Of a stretch of 64,000 nt of DNA, positions 46,185 to 56,648 are shown piece after piece. Numbering within the stretch: the stretch's first letter is position 1; every line of letters begins with the position of its first letter. The notes under the pieces were generated by a model. That model did no database searches. It saw only the letters and a list, made by a program, of their open reading frames with translations, and was not told the origin of the DNA. A program made the position numbers and the translations under genes. The stretch lies in assembly GCA_040879965.1 (NCBI GenBank), contig JBBDJI010000011.1:1-64000 (forward strand). Direction: 5' to 3'. This DNA comes from Candidatus Babeliales bacterium. GTDB taxonomy: Bacteria; Babelota; Babeliae; Babelales; JACPOV01.

Positions 46185-46852
46185 TCAGGTTTATTTGCTT
46201 CAATCACATTGCGTAAAACTTTATTTGTTTGTTGTTGATATCCATACAGTTCTTTATCATTACCTAGATATTCAAATGTAGGATCATCTATATCTCCAAT
46301 TATATAGAATTCGATGGGAGCAGTAATTGGCTGATTTGTTAAAGGATTTTTTGCCTGTATCCATTCAGGGTTATGCCTAGGGTCGTAATACCCTGGATTA
46401 TGACCTGGATTTTTTTGCAACAGATTACCAGAATTGTCATGGGATCGTTGGGGATTAAGGTAGTTATCTCCAAAAAAACTCTTTAAAAGCGTATAAGCTT
46501 CAAATATATAATAATTTGTAGCTGGGGGTTGTGAAATTATAGCAATTATAGTTTCTTTGTCAGCTTTTGTATTTTCTTCTATAATATCTTTGAAAGTTTC
46601 CACATATAGGATTGGCTCAATGTCTTTTATGTCAATTGTTGCTACTTCTTGGCCATTTTTAATTAATTTTTTGATATTACGATTTACCGGTGGAGGCGAT
46701 TGTATTTCTGGTAATTGGCTCAACATTTCTTGTAATGTTTTTAACTGTTGAGTGAGTTGATTTAAATTGCTCGAAAGCTGTTCCATTGCGCAAAGATATG
46801 TATTAACAAAAAAGCCAATCAGCATAACACTTTTAATTATTTTTTTATTCAC
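46181..46852 (-). CDS. Secreted hypothetical protein
   Basis: 223 residues with signal peptide MNKKIIKSVMLIGFFVNTYLC. A coiled-coil-like start (LNQLTQQLKTLQEMLSQL) is followed by an unassigned domain containing a His/Pro/Asn-rich stretch (NPGHNPGYYDPRHNPEWI) and NPLTNQPITAPIEFY. That last segment faintly recalls U-box loops, which is not enough to name it. It converges on sodC with a 4-bp overlap of stops. Confidence 0.55.
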   Translation of the reverse strand: MNKKIIKSVMLIGFFVNTYLCAMEQLSSNLNQLTQQLKTLQEMLSQLPEIQSPPPVNRNIKKLIKNGQEVATIDIKDIEPILYVETFKDIIEENTKADKETIIAIISQPPATNYYIFEAYTLLKSFFGDNYLNPQRSHDNSGNLLQKNPGHNPGYYDPRHNPEWIQAKNPLTNQPITAPIEFYIIGDIDDPTFEYLGNDKELYGYQQQTNKVLRNVIEANKPD

Positions 46853-47082
46853 AATAACTTCCTTTTTTATTATTGATAATATAAAAAATAATTAAACAAA
46901 AAATCAACACTTTTTGTTTTTATACTTAATACTTTTCCATTTATCTTAAAAATACTGATTTTAAAAGCAAAAAAAGCCTGTTTTCTTGCAGTTTTATTAT
47001 GCTTATTTGTATTATAAAGATGAGTATGGTCAAGAATTTGATTGTTTTTATTTTGTTAATTTTTTGAAAAAAAGGAAAAGTT

Positions 47083-48462
47083 ATGAGAAGAATTTTACTA
47101 TTTTTTGTTTTAGCTATACCTTTTTTAGCGCTTGATGCGCAAAGAGGTGGAGGTCGTGGTCGCGGCGGAGGTAGAGCACTAGGAGGCGGTGGTGGAAGAC
47201 CTGCCGGCATTGCTCCCAGTGTAGGACGAGCTGGCGGCGGTGGTGGATCATTTGGGCGAGCAGGTGCGGTTGGGCCAGCACGTGTTCAGGCTCCGCAAAT
47301 ATCAAAAGCTTCTGGCGTATCGATTTCTAGACAACAAGCAGCTCCTCAGATAAGAAGAGCGCCTCAGATTTCAGGACCAAAACGCGACATAAGACAACAA
47401 CCTTTAGGTATTCAAAGAACTGGAATAAGACGCACAGGTATTGACAGAGTTAGTCGTCCAGAAGGAATTCAGAGAGCAGATATTTCTAGAATAACTGAAC
47501 AAGGTCCACGAATACGAGAAGGATTGCGTATACCTGAAACACGACAACCAGTGAGGCCTAGGATTGGTACAAGAAGATTGCAAACTTCTCCTGAAAGAAT
47601 CAGAGATTTATCTGGTAGAGTTTCTCAAATTCAAGAACAAGCTAAATCTTTAGCAGAACAAAGAAAAATCGAACGAGCAAAAGAACGGGTTTCTGAGCAA
47701 GCAAAACGTCAACAAACATTGGAAAAAATCAATGAAGAAAGAAAAAAGTTGCGGGAGCCAGATATTGCGCGTCAAATAGAAAGAAAAACTGACATACAAA
47801 GAAGAAAAGAAAAACAAGAGCGTGCAGAAAAGATAGCGAAAGCAAGAAAAGATATCTCAGCAGAACAAGTAAAAAAACTAAGAGATATTAGATTAAAAGA
47901 AGGTGCAGAGAAATTACAACAAGCAGAACGTCTAGAGAAACAAGCTCAAAGAGAAGGCCCTCGAGATATTTCCAGTCAAGAATTACAACGAGCTCGAAGA
48001 CAGGTTACTTTTGGAGATAGAGCTGCAAGGCTAAAAGCTGGTCGTTTGCAACGAGTAAGGGGTGGTAAAGATTTATTTGGTAAGCGCCGTTTATCACCAC
48101 GAGAAAGGCTTGTCTTAAGTAATTATTTCTCATATTGGAATAAGCATTATTTATGGCATGATCCTTTTCATTGGTGGGGACGTCATAATTGGTGGTTAAG
48201 CCCTTGGTGGTGGTGGGGATATGATTGGAATCCATGGTGGATATATCAAATTAGTTATATTCCAACCATAGAATATCGCTATGAAACACCAGTATATCAA
48301 TATGAAACCATTACTACACAACAAGATACTTCTTTAGAAGAACGAGTAAGCCAATTAGAAGAAGTCGTTAATGAATTATCAAAAGGTATTGAGGAGCAAC
48401 TTAAAGCACTAGATATTTTGGCAGACAATATTAATAAGCTTCAAGAAACAATAGAAGAATAA
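47083..48462 (+). CDS. Secreted RGG-rich, Trp-rich coiled-coil protein
   Basis: 459 residues. Signal peptide MRRILLFFVLAIPFLALDA. It is followed by an Arg/Gly RGG-like region (about 20-70), a long Arg/Gln/Ile-rich region with repeated GI-x-R pieces (about 95-170), a highly charged helical segment (about 175-335), a striking aromatic block around 345-390 with WWGRHNWWLSPWWWWGYDW, and a C-terminal coiled coil (SLEERVSQLEEVVNELSKGI). The end module is repeated in the next gene. Unknown function. Very basic composition suggests nucleic-acid or envelope-polymer binding. AAAGGAAAAG precedes the ATG. Confidence 0.7.
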   Translation: MRRILLFFVLAIPFLALDAQRGGGRGRGGGRALGGGGGRPAGIAPSVGRAGGGGGSFGRAGAVGPARVQAPQISKASGVSISRQQAAPQIRRAPQISGPKRDIRQQPLGIQRTGIRRTGIDRVSRPEGIQRADISRITEQGPRIREGLRIPETRQPVRPRIGTRRLQTSPERIRDLSGRVSQIQEQAKSLAEQRKIERAKERVSEQAKRQQTLEKINEERKKLREPDIARQIERKTDIQRRKEKQERAEKIAKARKDISAEQVKKLRDIRLKEGAEKLQQAERLEKQAQREGPRDISSQELQRARRQVTFGDRAARLKAGRLQRVRGGKDLFGKRRLSPRERLVLSNYFSYWNKHYLWHDPFHWWGRHNWWLSPWWWWGYDWNPWWIYQISYIPTIEYRYETPVYQYETITTQQDTSLEERVSQLEEVVNELSKGIEEQLKALDILADNINKLQETIEE

Positions 48463-48488
48463 AATTAAAAAAGAAAAAGGAAAAAATA

Positions 48489-48716
48489 ATGAAAAAGTTA
48501 TATTTAGTTTTAGCATTACTTTTGACTTCAGTTGGTTTGTCAGCACAAAGTTTGGAAGAGCGAGTAAATCAATTAGAAGATAAAGTAAATACTATTATTG
48601 AACAAGAAAAAGAACGGAATGAATCATTAAATAAACTTGCTGATAGTATTTATAAATTACAAGCATCTATGGAAAAAAAGCAAGGTAAGTTAGGAGAAAC
48701 TGAAGAAGAATATTAA
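48489..48716 (+). CDS. Small secreted coiled-coil protein, partner of the RGG protein
   Basis: 75 residues. Signal peptide MKKLYLVLALLLTSVGLSA, then one coiled coil (SLEERVNQLEDKVNTIIEQE; NKLADSIYKLQASME). This aligns with the C-terminal 43 residues of the protein encoded 26 bp upstream. The shared SLEERV-QLE and LAD-I-KLQ pattern suggests the two form a mixed coil. Followed by a terminator. Confidence 0.7.
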   Translation: MKKLYLVLALLLTSVGLSAQSLEERVNQLEDKVNTIIEQEKERNESLNKLADSIYKLQASMEKKQGKLGETEEEY

Positions 48717-48742
48717 AAAAGCAAGTGAAAGAAATAAAAAAG

Positions 48743-48771
48743 GAGCCGTTGTTTTATACGGCTCTTTTTTT
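48743..48771 (+). terminator. Rho-independent terminator
   Basis: GAGCCGT (48743-48749) pairs with ACGGCTC (48758-48764), extended by A/T pairing and followed by a T run. It ends the two-gene RGG/coil operon. Confidence 0.85.
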
Positions 48772-48862
48772 GGTTAAAATTTTTTTATAGATTATTTTTT
48801 AAATTCTTGAAATAAAAATAAAAAAATCAATAAAATGAGAATGAGATCATAAAGGAGAAAAG

Positions 48863-49585
48863 ATGAAACAAAAGATTTTGCTCTTCGGATTTATTTTCTT
48901 TTGCTTACCGATAACCAGTCTATTGAGCATAAGCGAAGAAAAAAAATTTCAATGGTTCCAAGCAATTGAGAATAAAGATCTAGATAAAGTTAATAATATT
49001 ATTAATCGAGTAAAAGATAATCAAGATCAATTGATAGAAATATTATCTTTAAAAAACGATCATGAGGAAACTGGATTAGTAGCTGCTTTATATAAAGATA
49101 ATTATGAGATTGCAAAAGCGATTTTAGAAGGTATAGAAAAAATTAAAAATCCGAATATTCGGAAAAAAATTATTAATACTCAAACAAAAGAAGGCTATTG
49201 GGCTTTAAATATAGCTTTATTTCCTAGGAAATATGAATTTGCAGAAAATTTAATAAAAATTGGCGCAGATCCTAATATAAAAAACAGTATAAGCGGTAAT
49301 ACTCCTTTACATAGTTTAATTCCTAACAAAGACCAGATTAAATTTTTATTAGAACATGGTGCAAATCCTAATATAAAAAATCATTATGGGGAAACACCGC
49401 TGATAAGAACAGTGCTTGTACCATTTCCTGATAAAGATATAGCCGAAGTAGTAAAATTATTTCTTGAAAAAGGTGCCAATTCCTCAATTAAAAATAATAA
49501 AGGTAAAACTGCACTTGATTATGCAAAAATAAGATCTTTACCAGAAACCATAGAAATTTTGGAGAAAACAATCAAAAAAAATTAA
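48863..49585 (+). CDS. Secreted ankyrin-repeat protein
   Basis: 240 residues with a signal peptide (MKQKILLFGFIFFCLPITSL). Four or five ankyrin units follow (ETGLVAALYKDNYEIAKAIL; GYWALNIALFPRKYEFAENL; NTPLHSLIPNKDQIKFLLEH; KGKTALDYAKIRSLPETIEI). No other domain. Own ribosome site (AAAGGAGAAA) and a terminator-like hairpin after it. Partner unknown. Confidence 0.8.
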   Translation: MKQKILLFGFIFFCLPITSLLSISEEKKFQWFQAIENKDLDKVNNIINRVKDNQDQLIEILSLKNDHEETGLVAALYKDNYEIAKAILEGIEKIKNPNIRKKIINTQTKEGYWALNIALFPRKYEFAENLIKIGADPNIKNSISGNTPLHSLIPNKDQIKFLLEHGANPNIKNHYGETPLIRTVLVPFPDKDIAEVVKLFLEKGANSSIKNNKGKTALDYAKIRSLPETIEILEKTIKKN

Positions 49586-49630
49586 GAGGAGAAAAGCTGA
49601 AAGAGAATATTAAAAGAAGCAATTCAAGCA

Positions 49631-49661
49631 AAAAAGGATCGTTTTGAGCGACCCTTTTTTC
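49631..49661 (+). terminator. Probable terminator after the ankyrin gene
   Basis: AAAAAGGATCG (49631-49641) pairs with CGACCCTTTTT (49649-49659) with one mismatch, and ends in a T run. It lies between converging genes and may work both ways. Confidence 0.6.
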
Positions 49662-49667
49662 TAATCA

Positions 49668-51209
49668 TTAAATAAGTTTTTTTATTTCATTGTATTGTTG
49701 TGAAATTTTTTCATATGCATCGCTTGGCAGCGTTTGTTTTGCAGTTTTTAATGTGTTCTTAAGTGCATTATTATATAGGTTATATTGTTCTTTTTTTAAA
49801 ACACCAAGATTTCTATCTTTATCATCTTCAATTAATCTTGCCAACTTGGTTATGTTGTTTCTAAAAAATTCTTCTGAATGCAGAGATACTTGTTGAAATG
49901 GTTTTGGCAAATTATTGTTATTAAACATCAAGCGTTTTTTGACAACTTTTTTTGTTGGCGGTTTATCATTTTTTCGTTTTTGAGTTTTTATTTCTTGTGC
50001 TCTTGCAAATTGATCCAACGCTTCATTTAATAAAACTGAGTCATGCTTAATTTCTTCAAAAGCGCGTAACGTATTTTTGCTGAGAGCTTCTTCAGGATAA
50101 AAACCCCAATCATTAATATCAAGATTATTTTCATTAGTAAAATTTGCCGATCCAACACCAAGTAACCACTTATTATTTGGTTCTCTTCTTACAAATGCTT
50201 TAATATGATTAGCTACGGGAAAACGCCCACATTTGAGTTTTTGATCAGGATTATATACATAAATAGGAATATTATATTTATCCTGTAGCATTAATAAGAA
50301 ATCTTGGGTCGCTTCATTTCTTAGATTATGACCATCAATTTGTAAATGATTAAGAAAGCCTTTTTCTGCTAAATCTTTAATTTTGTTTTTCATATTTTCA
50401 TCATTAATTGCATATAAGTTAATCCAATAATCTGCTTTTTTATCCAATCGTTGGGCCACTGATGTTGTAATGTCATAATCTAATGAACTAATAGAAGTGC
50501 TTTTTTCAGGCGTTACATCTAATGTGAATTTATTGACCAAGTCTACACTATCTTTTTTTGGTGTTTTTACTGCGTTTTTTTGAGACCTAGCAATATTTTC
50601 AATTTTATTATGCGTTTCTAAATGCTGTTCAAAAGTATCCTGATCAATATGATAAATCATTGCTTCTTTATTAGCATTTTTATCATAATAACCAGGCTGA
50701 TGGCTTGCATAAGTAAAATTACGAGAGCCGTTATAAAATCTGAATTGGCGCTCTTCTTTTGCTTGATCAAAGTATGTCCAGCCAATATTTTTTGTATGCA
50801 ATTGTTGTTTTTTATTTTCAGTTGTTAAGGGACCATTAAATAGAGTAATACCTAATTCCTTCATTTCAGTAGGAGTGCTTTTATTGGTGGGTTGATTTAA
50901 TATAATCTTAACCACAACGCCTTCACTCTTTTTTTTCATAAGAAGCTTTTTTAATCGGGTATCAGTTAAGTAAAAATCATGCATAAAAATTAAATCACCT
51001 TCACTCGTTTTTTCAAGTGATTTTAACACATACAGCATACCACCATCATTTTCATGATTAGTAAAAAAAATAGTTGTTTTATCTGGAGACGTAAAAATTT
51101 CTTTTTTAGTCACCGAAGGTTTTTTTGGTGATGGAGATTCCATACCATGCATAGAAATATTACTAAAGCTGATCATAAGTAATAATAAGATTAATGTATA
51201 TTTATTCAT
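49668..51209 (-). CDS. Secreted phospholipase-D-superfamily protein
   Basis: 513 residues from ATG 51209, where the signal sequence starts (MNKYTLILLLLMISFSNISM); the frame opens 4 codons earlier and neither start has a clear ribosome site. Two PLD half-sites are visible: LHTKNIGWTYF with YNGSRNFTYAS, and VANHIKAFVRR with GVGSANFTNEN, giving two H-x-K pairs and the following GS-x-N-FT. The superfamily cuts phosphodiester bonds in lipids or nucleic acids. The C-terminal 130 residues are Lys-rich and unassigned. A secreted lipase or nuclease is plausible. Confidence 0.8.
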   Translation of the reverse strand: MNKYTLILLLLMISFSNISMHGMESPSPKKPSVTKKEIFTSPDKTTIFFTNHENDGGMLYVLKSLEKTSEGDLIFMHDFYLTDTRLKKLLMKKKSEGVVVKIILNQPTNKSTPTEMKELGITLFNGPLTTENKKQQLHTKNIGWTYFDQAKEERQFRFYNGSRNFTYASHQPGYYDKNANKEAMIYHIDQDTFEQHLETHNKIENIARSQKNAVKTPKKDSVDLVNKFTLDVTPEKSTSISSLDYDITTSVAQRLDKKADYWINLYAINDENMKNKIKDLAEKGFLNHLQIDGHNLRNEATQDFLLMLQDKYNIPIYVYNPDQKLKCGRFPVANHIKAFVRREPNNKWLLGVGSANFTNENNLDINDWGFYPEEALSKNTLRAFEEIKHDSVLLNEALDQFARAQEIKTQKRKNDKPPTKKVVKKRLMFNNNNLPKPFQQVSLHSEEFFRNNITKLARLIEDDKDRNLGVLKKEQYNLYNNALKNTLKTAKQTLPSDAYEKISQQYNEIKKLI

Positions 51210-51344
51210 AAGCAATACCATACTTTTTGAAAAGATTCCTAAATGTTCCCACCTATAATTATATATAATACGTAATTATTCCTATTTGTCAAGATGGGGG
51301 TGTAATATTATGGTTTAATAGGCGGTATGAAATGGAAAAAATAT

Positions 51345-52007
51345 TTAATTGAAGAGAGCAATTTTATAGAGAGTATGTAAAGTTTCAATCGGATTATTGT
51401 GTGAAAAAATGCCTGAAGCAATTCCTACTTGATCAACACCATGTTGTATTAAATTCTGAATATTGTCTTTATTAATACCACCATCCATCACAATCTCAAA
51501 TGAAAGTTTTTGTTGTTTGCGATGGTTATCTAACTCAATGAGTCGATCTACAGAATGTTTTATAAATCGCTGTCCAGAAAAGCCAGGATCAACAGACATG
51601 AGCAAGATGCTATTGATTGTATCCAAAAAGGGAAAAATTTCTGAAAGGGGTGTTTTTGGATTTATTGCTATGCTTGCCAACCATTTTTTTTCTATTATGC
51701 GATTTGTGGTCAATTTAATATTTTTTGTTGCTTCAATATGAAATGATACCGTATCGATAGGTCTTAATGTTAGTAAATCCAAAAATTCATACGGTTTTTC
51801 AATCATCAAATGCACAAATAAGGGTTTAGGGGTAATTTGTGCGAACGCATTAACAAACATCGGCCCCCAGGTAAGATTTGGTACAAAATGCCAATCCATT
51901 ACATCGATGTGAAATCCATCACAATGCGATTCTAATGATTGTATTACTTTTCTAAGATTAAGAATATCGGCAGAAATAAGTGAAGGGAAAATAGTAATAT
52001 GCTTCAT
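51345..52007 (-). CDS. rpe: Ribulose-phosphate 3-epimerase
   Basis: 220 residues, TIM barrel. It interconverts ribulose-5-phosphate and xylulose-5-phosphate. Start IFPSLISADILNL, metal-site FHIDVMDWHFVPN, VHLMIEKP, MSVDPGFSGQRFI and VMDGGINKDNI are all family marks. The usual Gly of DVMDGHFVPN is Trp here, an unusual change beside the metal-binding His. With the transaldolase-like gene it gives two non-oxidative pentose-phosphate steps. Confidence 0.95.
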   Translation of the reverse strand: MKHITIFPSLISADILNLRKVIQSLESHCDGFHIDVMDWHFVPNLTWGPMFVNAFAQITPKPLFVHLMIEKPYEFLDLLTLRPIDTVSFHIEATKNIKLTTNRIIEKKWLASIAINPKTPLSEIFPFLDTINSILLMSVDPGFSGQRFIKHSVDRLIELDNHRKQQKLSFEIVMDGGINKDNIQNLIQHGVDQVGIASGIFSHNNPIETLHTLYKIALFN

Positions 52008-52102
52008 AATAATCTTTTTTTGAGTTTTTTAATGCTATCCAATATGTTACGCTAGGTAAAGAAGTTTTATTTGTTTATTTACATTAACACAGCGAGTTTA
52101 TT

Positions 52103-52498
52103 ATGTCATCAATTCAAAATCCGCGTATTTCAATGTTCATTTTAATGCAAAATGATTTGGATAAAGCAATAGAATTTTATACAAATCTTGGTTTTTCATT
52201 AAATTTTCATATCCCACAGCAATGGGCAGAATTTTCTACAGAAAATATAAAATTGGGTCTTGCTTATACTGATATTGATTTGCCAGAAAGACGCACGGGT
52301 ATTGTATTAGAAGTGGATGATCTTAAAAGTTGGTGTAATCAAGTTGTTGAGCGTGGTATTACTTGTTCCGAGCCAGTTGAACAGGTACATGGTGTTATGT
52401 CAAGTATTACTGATCCTGGTAATAATATTTTAGAGCTTTATCAGCCGACGCCAGAAAAAATGGAAGAAGCAATTAAAAAGCATGAAGAAAAAAAATAG
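52103..52498 (+). CDS. VOC-superfamily (glyoxalase-like) protein
   Basis: 131 residues, one pair of beta-alpha-beta-beta-beta modules. Marks are LDKAIEFYTNLGFSLNF, the middle TGIVLEVDDLKSWCNQV and the closing SITDPGNNILELYQPTP, with the C-terminal Glu that often binds metal. Members include glyoxalases, dioxygenases and antibiotic-binding proteins. Substrate cannot be told. Cytosolic, single gene. Confidence 0.88.
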   Translation: MSSIQNPRISMFILMQNDLDKAIEFYTNLGFSLNFHIPQQWAEFSTENIKLGLAYTDIDLPERRTGIVLEVDDLKSWCNQVVERGITCSEPVEQVHGVMSSITDPGNNILELYQPTPEKMEEAIKKHEEKK

Positions 52499-52516
52499 TT
52501 GAATTTTTATATAAGC

Positions 52517-53092
52517 TTAATATTTAAGAGCAGTATATAAAATAATTGCTATGATTTTTGGAAATACGCTTTTGACTAAAGGTCGAATATGCTTTTTCTT
52601 TTCTTTAATGCAAATATCACATGAGCCAGAGCATTGCGTATTTTTGCATGCAAGATATTTGCCAATTATGGGGATATTGGGGGCATGAGTTTTAAATATA
52701 TTACTTTTCATGCCTCCTTTTACCGATAACTCAATAACATCAGAACAACTGAGATGATAATAGCTTAAGTATGATGCTATACCCAAAATAATTGGATGCG
52801 TGAGCAATTCAGTATCATTGGAAGCGGAAATAAAAAGTGATGCAGCTGCTTTGAATATGAATTGTTTATCCGGTGGATTCATTTTTATGCCAAGGCTGAT
52901 GATAGCTTCAATTATGTTGGGCGCCAACATTGAAGAACATGCCTCAATAAGCATCGGTTGTTTTGTAATACTTTTATATAAAGTAGCAAATTTTTTTAAT
53001 TGATTAGTTGATTGTGGTTTTTTAGTTTCAGTACTGTATAAAGATAATGTTAGAAAAGAAGTACAAAAAATTGTTAATAAATGTTTATTCAT
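52517..53092 (-). CDS. Secreted four-cysteine-motif protein (third of family)
   Basis: 191 residues. Signal peptide MNKHLLTIFCTSFLTLSLYS. The middle is hydrophobic-helical. Near residues 145-165 is IPIIGKYLACKNTQCSGSC followed by DIC, that is C-x4-C-x3-C-x2-C, shared with the two genes upstream on the same strand. Four cysteines spaced this way could bind Zn2+ or form disulfides. A final hydrophobic segment (VFPKIIAIILYTALKY) may anchor it. Family unrecognised. Confidence 0.65.
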   Translation of the reverse strand: MNKHLLTIFCTSFLTLSLYSTETKKPQSTNQLKKFATLYKSITKQPMLIEACSSMLAPNIIEAIISLGIKMNPPDKQFIFKAAASLFISASNDTELLTHPIILGIASYLSYYHLSCSDVIELSVKGGMKSNIFKTHAPNIPIIGKYLACKNTQCSGSCDICIKEKKKHIRPLVKSVFPKIIAIILYTALKY

Positions 53093-53116
53093 AAGAAGAA
53101 GCCAATATAATATAAG

Positions 53117-53572
53117 TTATGCAAAAAATTGTTGCCAAAGATAAAATAAAGCAGCACCAGAGGCTAATGCTAAACTACGTTTAGTAAATTTGCAATGGTT
53201 GCAAGCACCAGTGCACCCATTATTATCGCATGCAATAGAGCTGCCTATGAATGGGACATTTTTTATGAGATTTTGAAAAGTTTTGGTGTAAGCAAGCCCA
53301 CTACCAATTGTAGGAATTATAAATAAAGGCGTTATTAAGGTTTGCATAAATTGCTTTACACTTGTTTTAAAACCATATCGAGATCTATTTTTTATATAAA
53401 ACATAGAAAATAAAATTATCATCGCACTGGCAAAATCTTTTGTGTAGGTTTTAACTTCTGTTAATTCCTGATTTGTTAATCGATAAGTCTTTTGTTTTTT
53501 TATTTCCCAATGATCTGCAGATATCATATTAAAGATTGAACATAATAATAAACTATAAATTATTTTTTTCAT
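53117..53572 (-). CDS. Secreted four-cysteine-motif membrane protein (second of family)
   Basis: 151 residues from the ATG at 53572, which starts a signal peptide (MKKIIYSLLLCSIFNMISA) and follows AAAGG; the frame itself opens at 53647. Two hydrophobic segments, then VPFIGSSIACDNNGCTGAC-NHC with the same C-x4-C-x3-C-x2-C motif as its neighbours, followed by KFTKR and a last hydrophobic segment (LALASGAALFYLWQQFF). Confidence 0.65.
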   Translation of the reverse strand: MKKIIYSLLLCSIFNMISADHWEIKKQKTYRLTNQELTEVKTYTKDFASAMIILFSMFYIKNRSRYGFKTSVKQFMQTLITPLFIIPTIGSGLAYTKTFQNLIKNVPFIGSSIACDNNGCTGACNHCKFTKRSLALASGAALFYLWQQFFA

Positions 53573-53788
53573 TATTAACCTTTTAACCCAAAATATATAT
53601 AGATACTTTATAGATTTAATCATGAATTTTTTTAAGAAAAACTGCAAGGATAAAAAATGAAAAGAAAAGGAATCTTATATAAGACTCCTTTTTATTACTT
53701 AACAACTGAAATAATATTTTTTATTATTGGTATTTTTTATATATTTCTTTTGCTATGATAGCTGAAATATTATACGAAATTTTAATAA

Positions 53789-54289
53789 TTATTTCCATGC
53801 CTCAAATATAAAGTCTGTCACTCGATACAAACCAATAGCAATTGCTGTTTTAGTTAATTTGCAATCATTGCAAATACCAGTACATTTAGAGTTTTCACAG
53901 GTAACATGAGCTCCTATGCCAGGAATTCTACGAACTATATTTTGAAATGTTTCAGTATAAACTATTGCTGCAATTCCTCCAGCAACAGGGGTTCGCCAAG
54001 CAAGATTTCTTAAGCCTTCAGCCTTATCGTTATCTGTTAAAAAACTTAATGCTGCTAAGCTTCCTGAAATACCTATAACTTTACCAACATCGGTTGGATT
54101 AATCGCAATATTTTCAGCGCATTTTTTTACCGTACTATTTTCCGATGCTTTTTCAGTCAAATAATTTACTGCTCCTGCACCAAAAAGAGCACCAATTGCT
54201 TTAAGTGTATTGTTATGATCCATTGCTTGCATATTTGAGTTTAGAAAAGAAAAAATTATAGCTATGCTTAAGTATTGTTTGTTATTCAT
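53789..54289 (-). CDS. Secreted four-cysteine-motif membrane protein (first of family)
   Basis: 166 residues with signal peptide (MNNKQYLSIAIIFSFLNSNM). Several hydrophobic segments (LKAIGALFGAGAVNYLTE; GKVIGISGSLAALSFLT). The motif region reads IPGIGAHVTCENSKCTGIC-NDC followed by KLTK, aligning with the other two genes. All three are collinear on the minus strand, 24 bp apart in one case and about 215 bp in the other. Confidence 0.65.
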   Translation of the reverse strand: MNNKQYLSIAIIFSFLNSNMQAMDHNNTLKAIGALFGAGAVNYLTEKASENSTVKKCAENIAINPTDVGKVIGISGSLAALSFLTDNDKAEGLRNLAWRTPVAGGIAAIVYTETFQNIVRRIPGIGAHVTCENSKCTGICNDCKLTKTAIAIGLYRVTDFIFEAWK

Positions 54290-54453
54290 AAAAGAAATCC
54301 TTCGAATAAAATATTTAAAAATTGATCTTTATGATATAATAGTTTTTATACCTTGTCTAAGTTTTAATTTTAAATAACCACTTTTATGCTTTAGTTTTCA
54401 AAAAAGTTAAGCTTGAATGTGATACAAATATATTAATTTTTCTAAAAATTTGC

Positions 54454-54523
54454 TTGACAAAATATGAGTCTTTTGATGTAAATATTGTATTGATTTGAAA
54501 TTGCAGTATACTAGAATTATAAG
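54454..54523 (+). promoter_or_regulatory. Tandem promoters upstream of groES-groEL
   Basis: The 331 bp between 54290 and 54620 hold no gene. P1: TTGACA at 54454-54459 with TGTAAA 17 bases on (54477-54482). P2: TTGAAA at 54495-54500 with TATAAG 17 bases on (54518-54523). P2 lies about 100 bp before the groES ATG. No CIRCE element (TTAGCACTC-N9-GAGTGCTAA) was seen, so HrcA control is not supported. Confidence 0.55.
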
Positions 54524-54620
54524 TATCATATAGGTTTGTAATATATTAGTATAAGTCGCATATTTTTAAGTAGGTTTTATCTTTAAATTTTCTGAATGTA
54601 TTTTTAAACAGGAGGACGTT

Positions 54621-54908
54621 ATGTTCGAAAAAATTAAGCCATTACATGATCGTGTTTTGGTAAAACGTGTCGAAATGGAAGATACCACACCTGGTGGCAT
54701 TATTATTCCTGATGCCGCAAAAGAAAAAGCGCAAACAGCTAAAGTTGTAGCGGTTGGAGAAGGGCGTATAACTTCTGAAGGAAAAACAGTACCAATGGCG
54801 GTTAAAGCTGGTGATGTTATTTTTTTTGGTAAATATGCCGGTACTGAAGCTGGTGATGAGTACTTGATTATTCGTGAAGATGAAATTTTAGGCGTGGTAG
54901 AACAATAA
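54621..54908 (+). CDS. groES: Co-chaperonin GroES
   Basis: 95 residues, normal length. IKPLHDRVLVKRVEMEDTTP starts the protein; the mobile loop GGIIIPDAAKEK and the C-terminal GDEYLIIREDEILGVVE follow. It caps the GroEL folding chamber in the cytosol. A near-perfect ribosome site (AGGAGG) lies 7 bases upstream, in keeping with high expression. It forms an operon with groEL, 30 bp downstream. Confidence 0.98.
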   Translation: MFEKIKPLHDRVLVKRVEMEDTTPGGIIIPDAAKEKAQTAKVVAVGEGRITSEGKTVPMAVKAGDVIFFGKYAGTEAGDEYLIIREDEILGVVEQ

Positions 54909-54938
54909 AATTATTAAACTCAATACAAGGAGTTTTAA

Positions 54939-56588
<1,650 letters not shown>

Positions 56589-56618
56589 TCCGTTTTTTTC
56601 TTTGTTTTTAATAATTTT

Positions 56619-56648
56619 GAGGTCCAAGTAATTTGGGCCTCTTTTTTT
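56619..56648 (+). terminator. Rho-independent terminator after groEL
   Basis: GAGGTCCAA (56619-56627) pairs with TTGGGCCTC (56633-56641), with one G-T pair and a GTAAT loop, followed by seven T. Confidence 0.88.

Noticed and set aside
46181-46852. U-box-like ubiquitin ligase.
   Set aside because: Only a vague likeness around NPLTNQPITAPIEFY; the other U-box positions could not be placed.
46941-47305. Proline- and histidine-rich minus-strand frames opposite the RGG gene.
   Set aside because: They are antisense shadows of the Gly/Arg codons of the gene at 47083 and lack ribosome sites.
54290-54620. CIRCE heat-shock operator before groES.
   Set aside because: The TTAGCACTC inverted repeat is not present; only sigma-70-like boxes were found.
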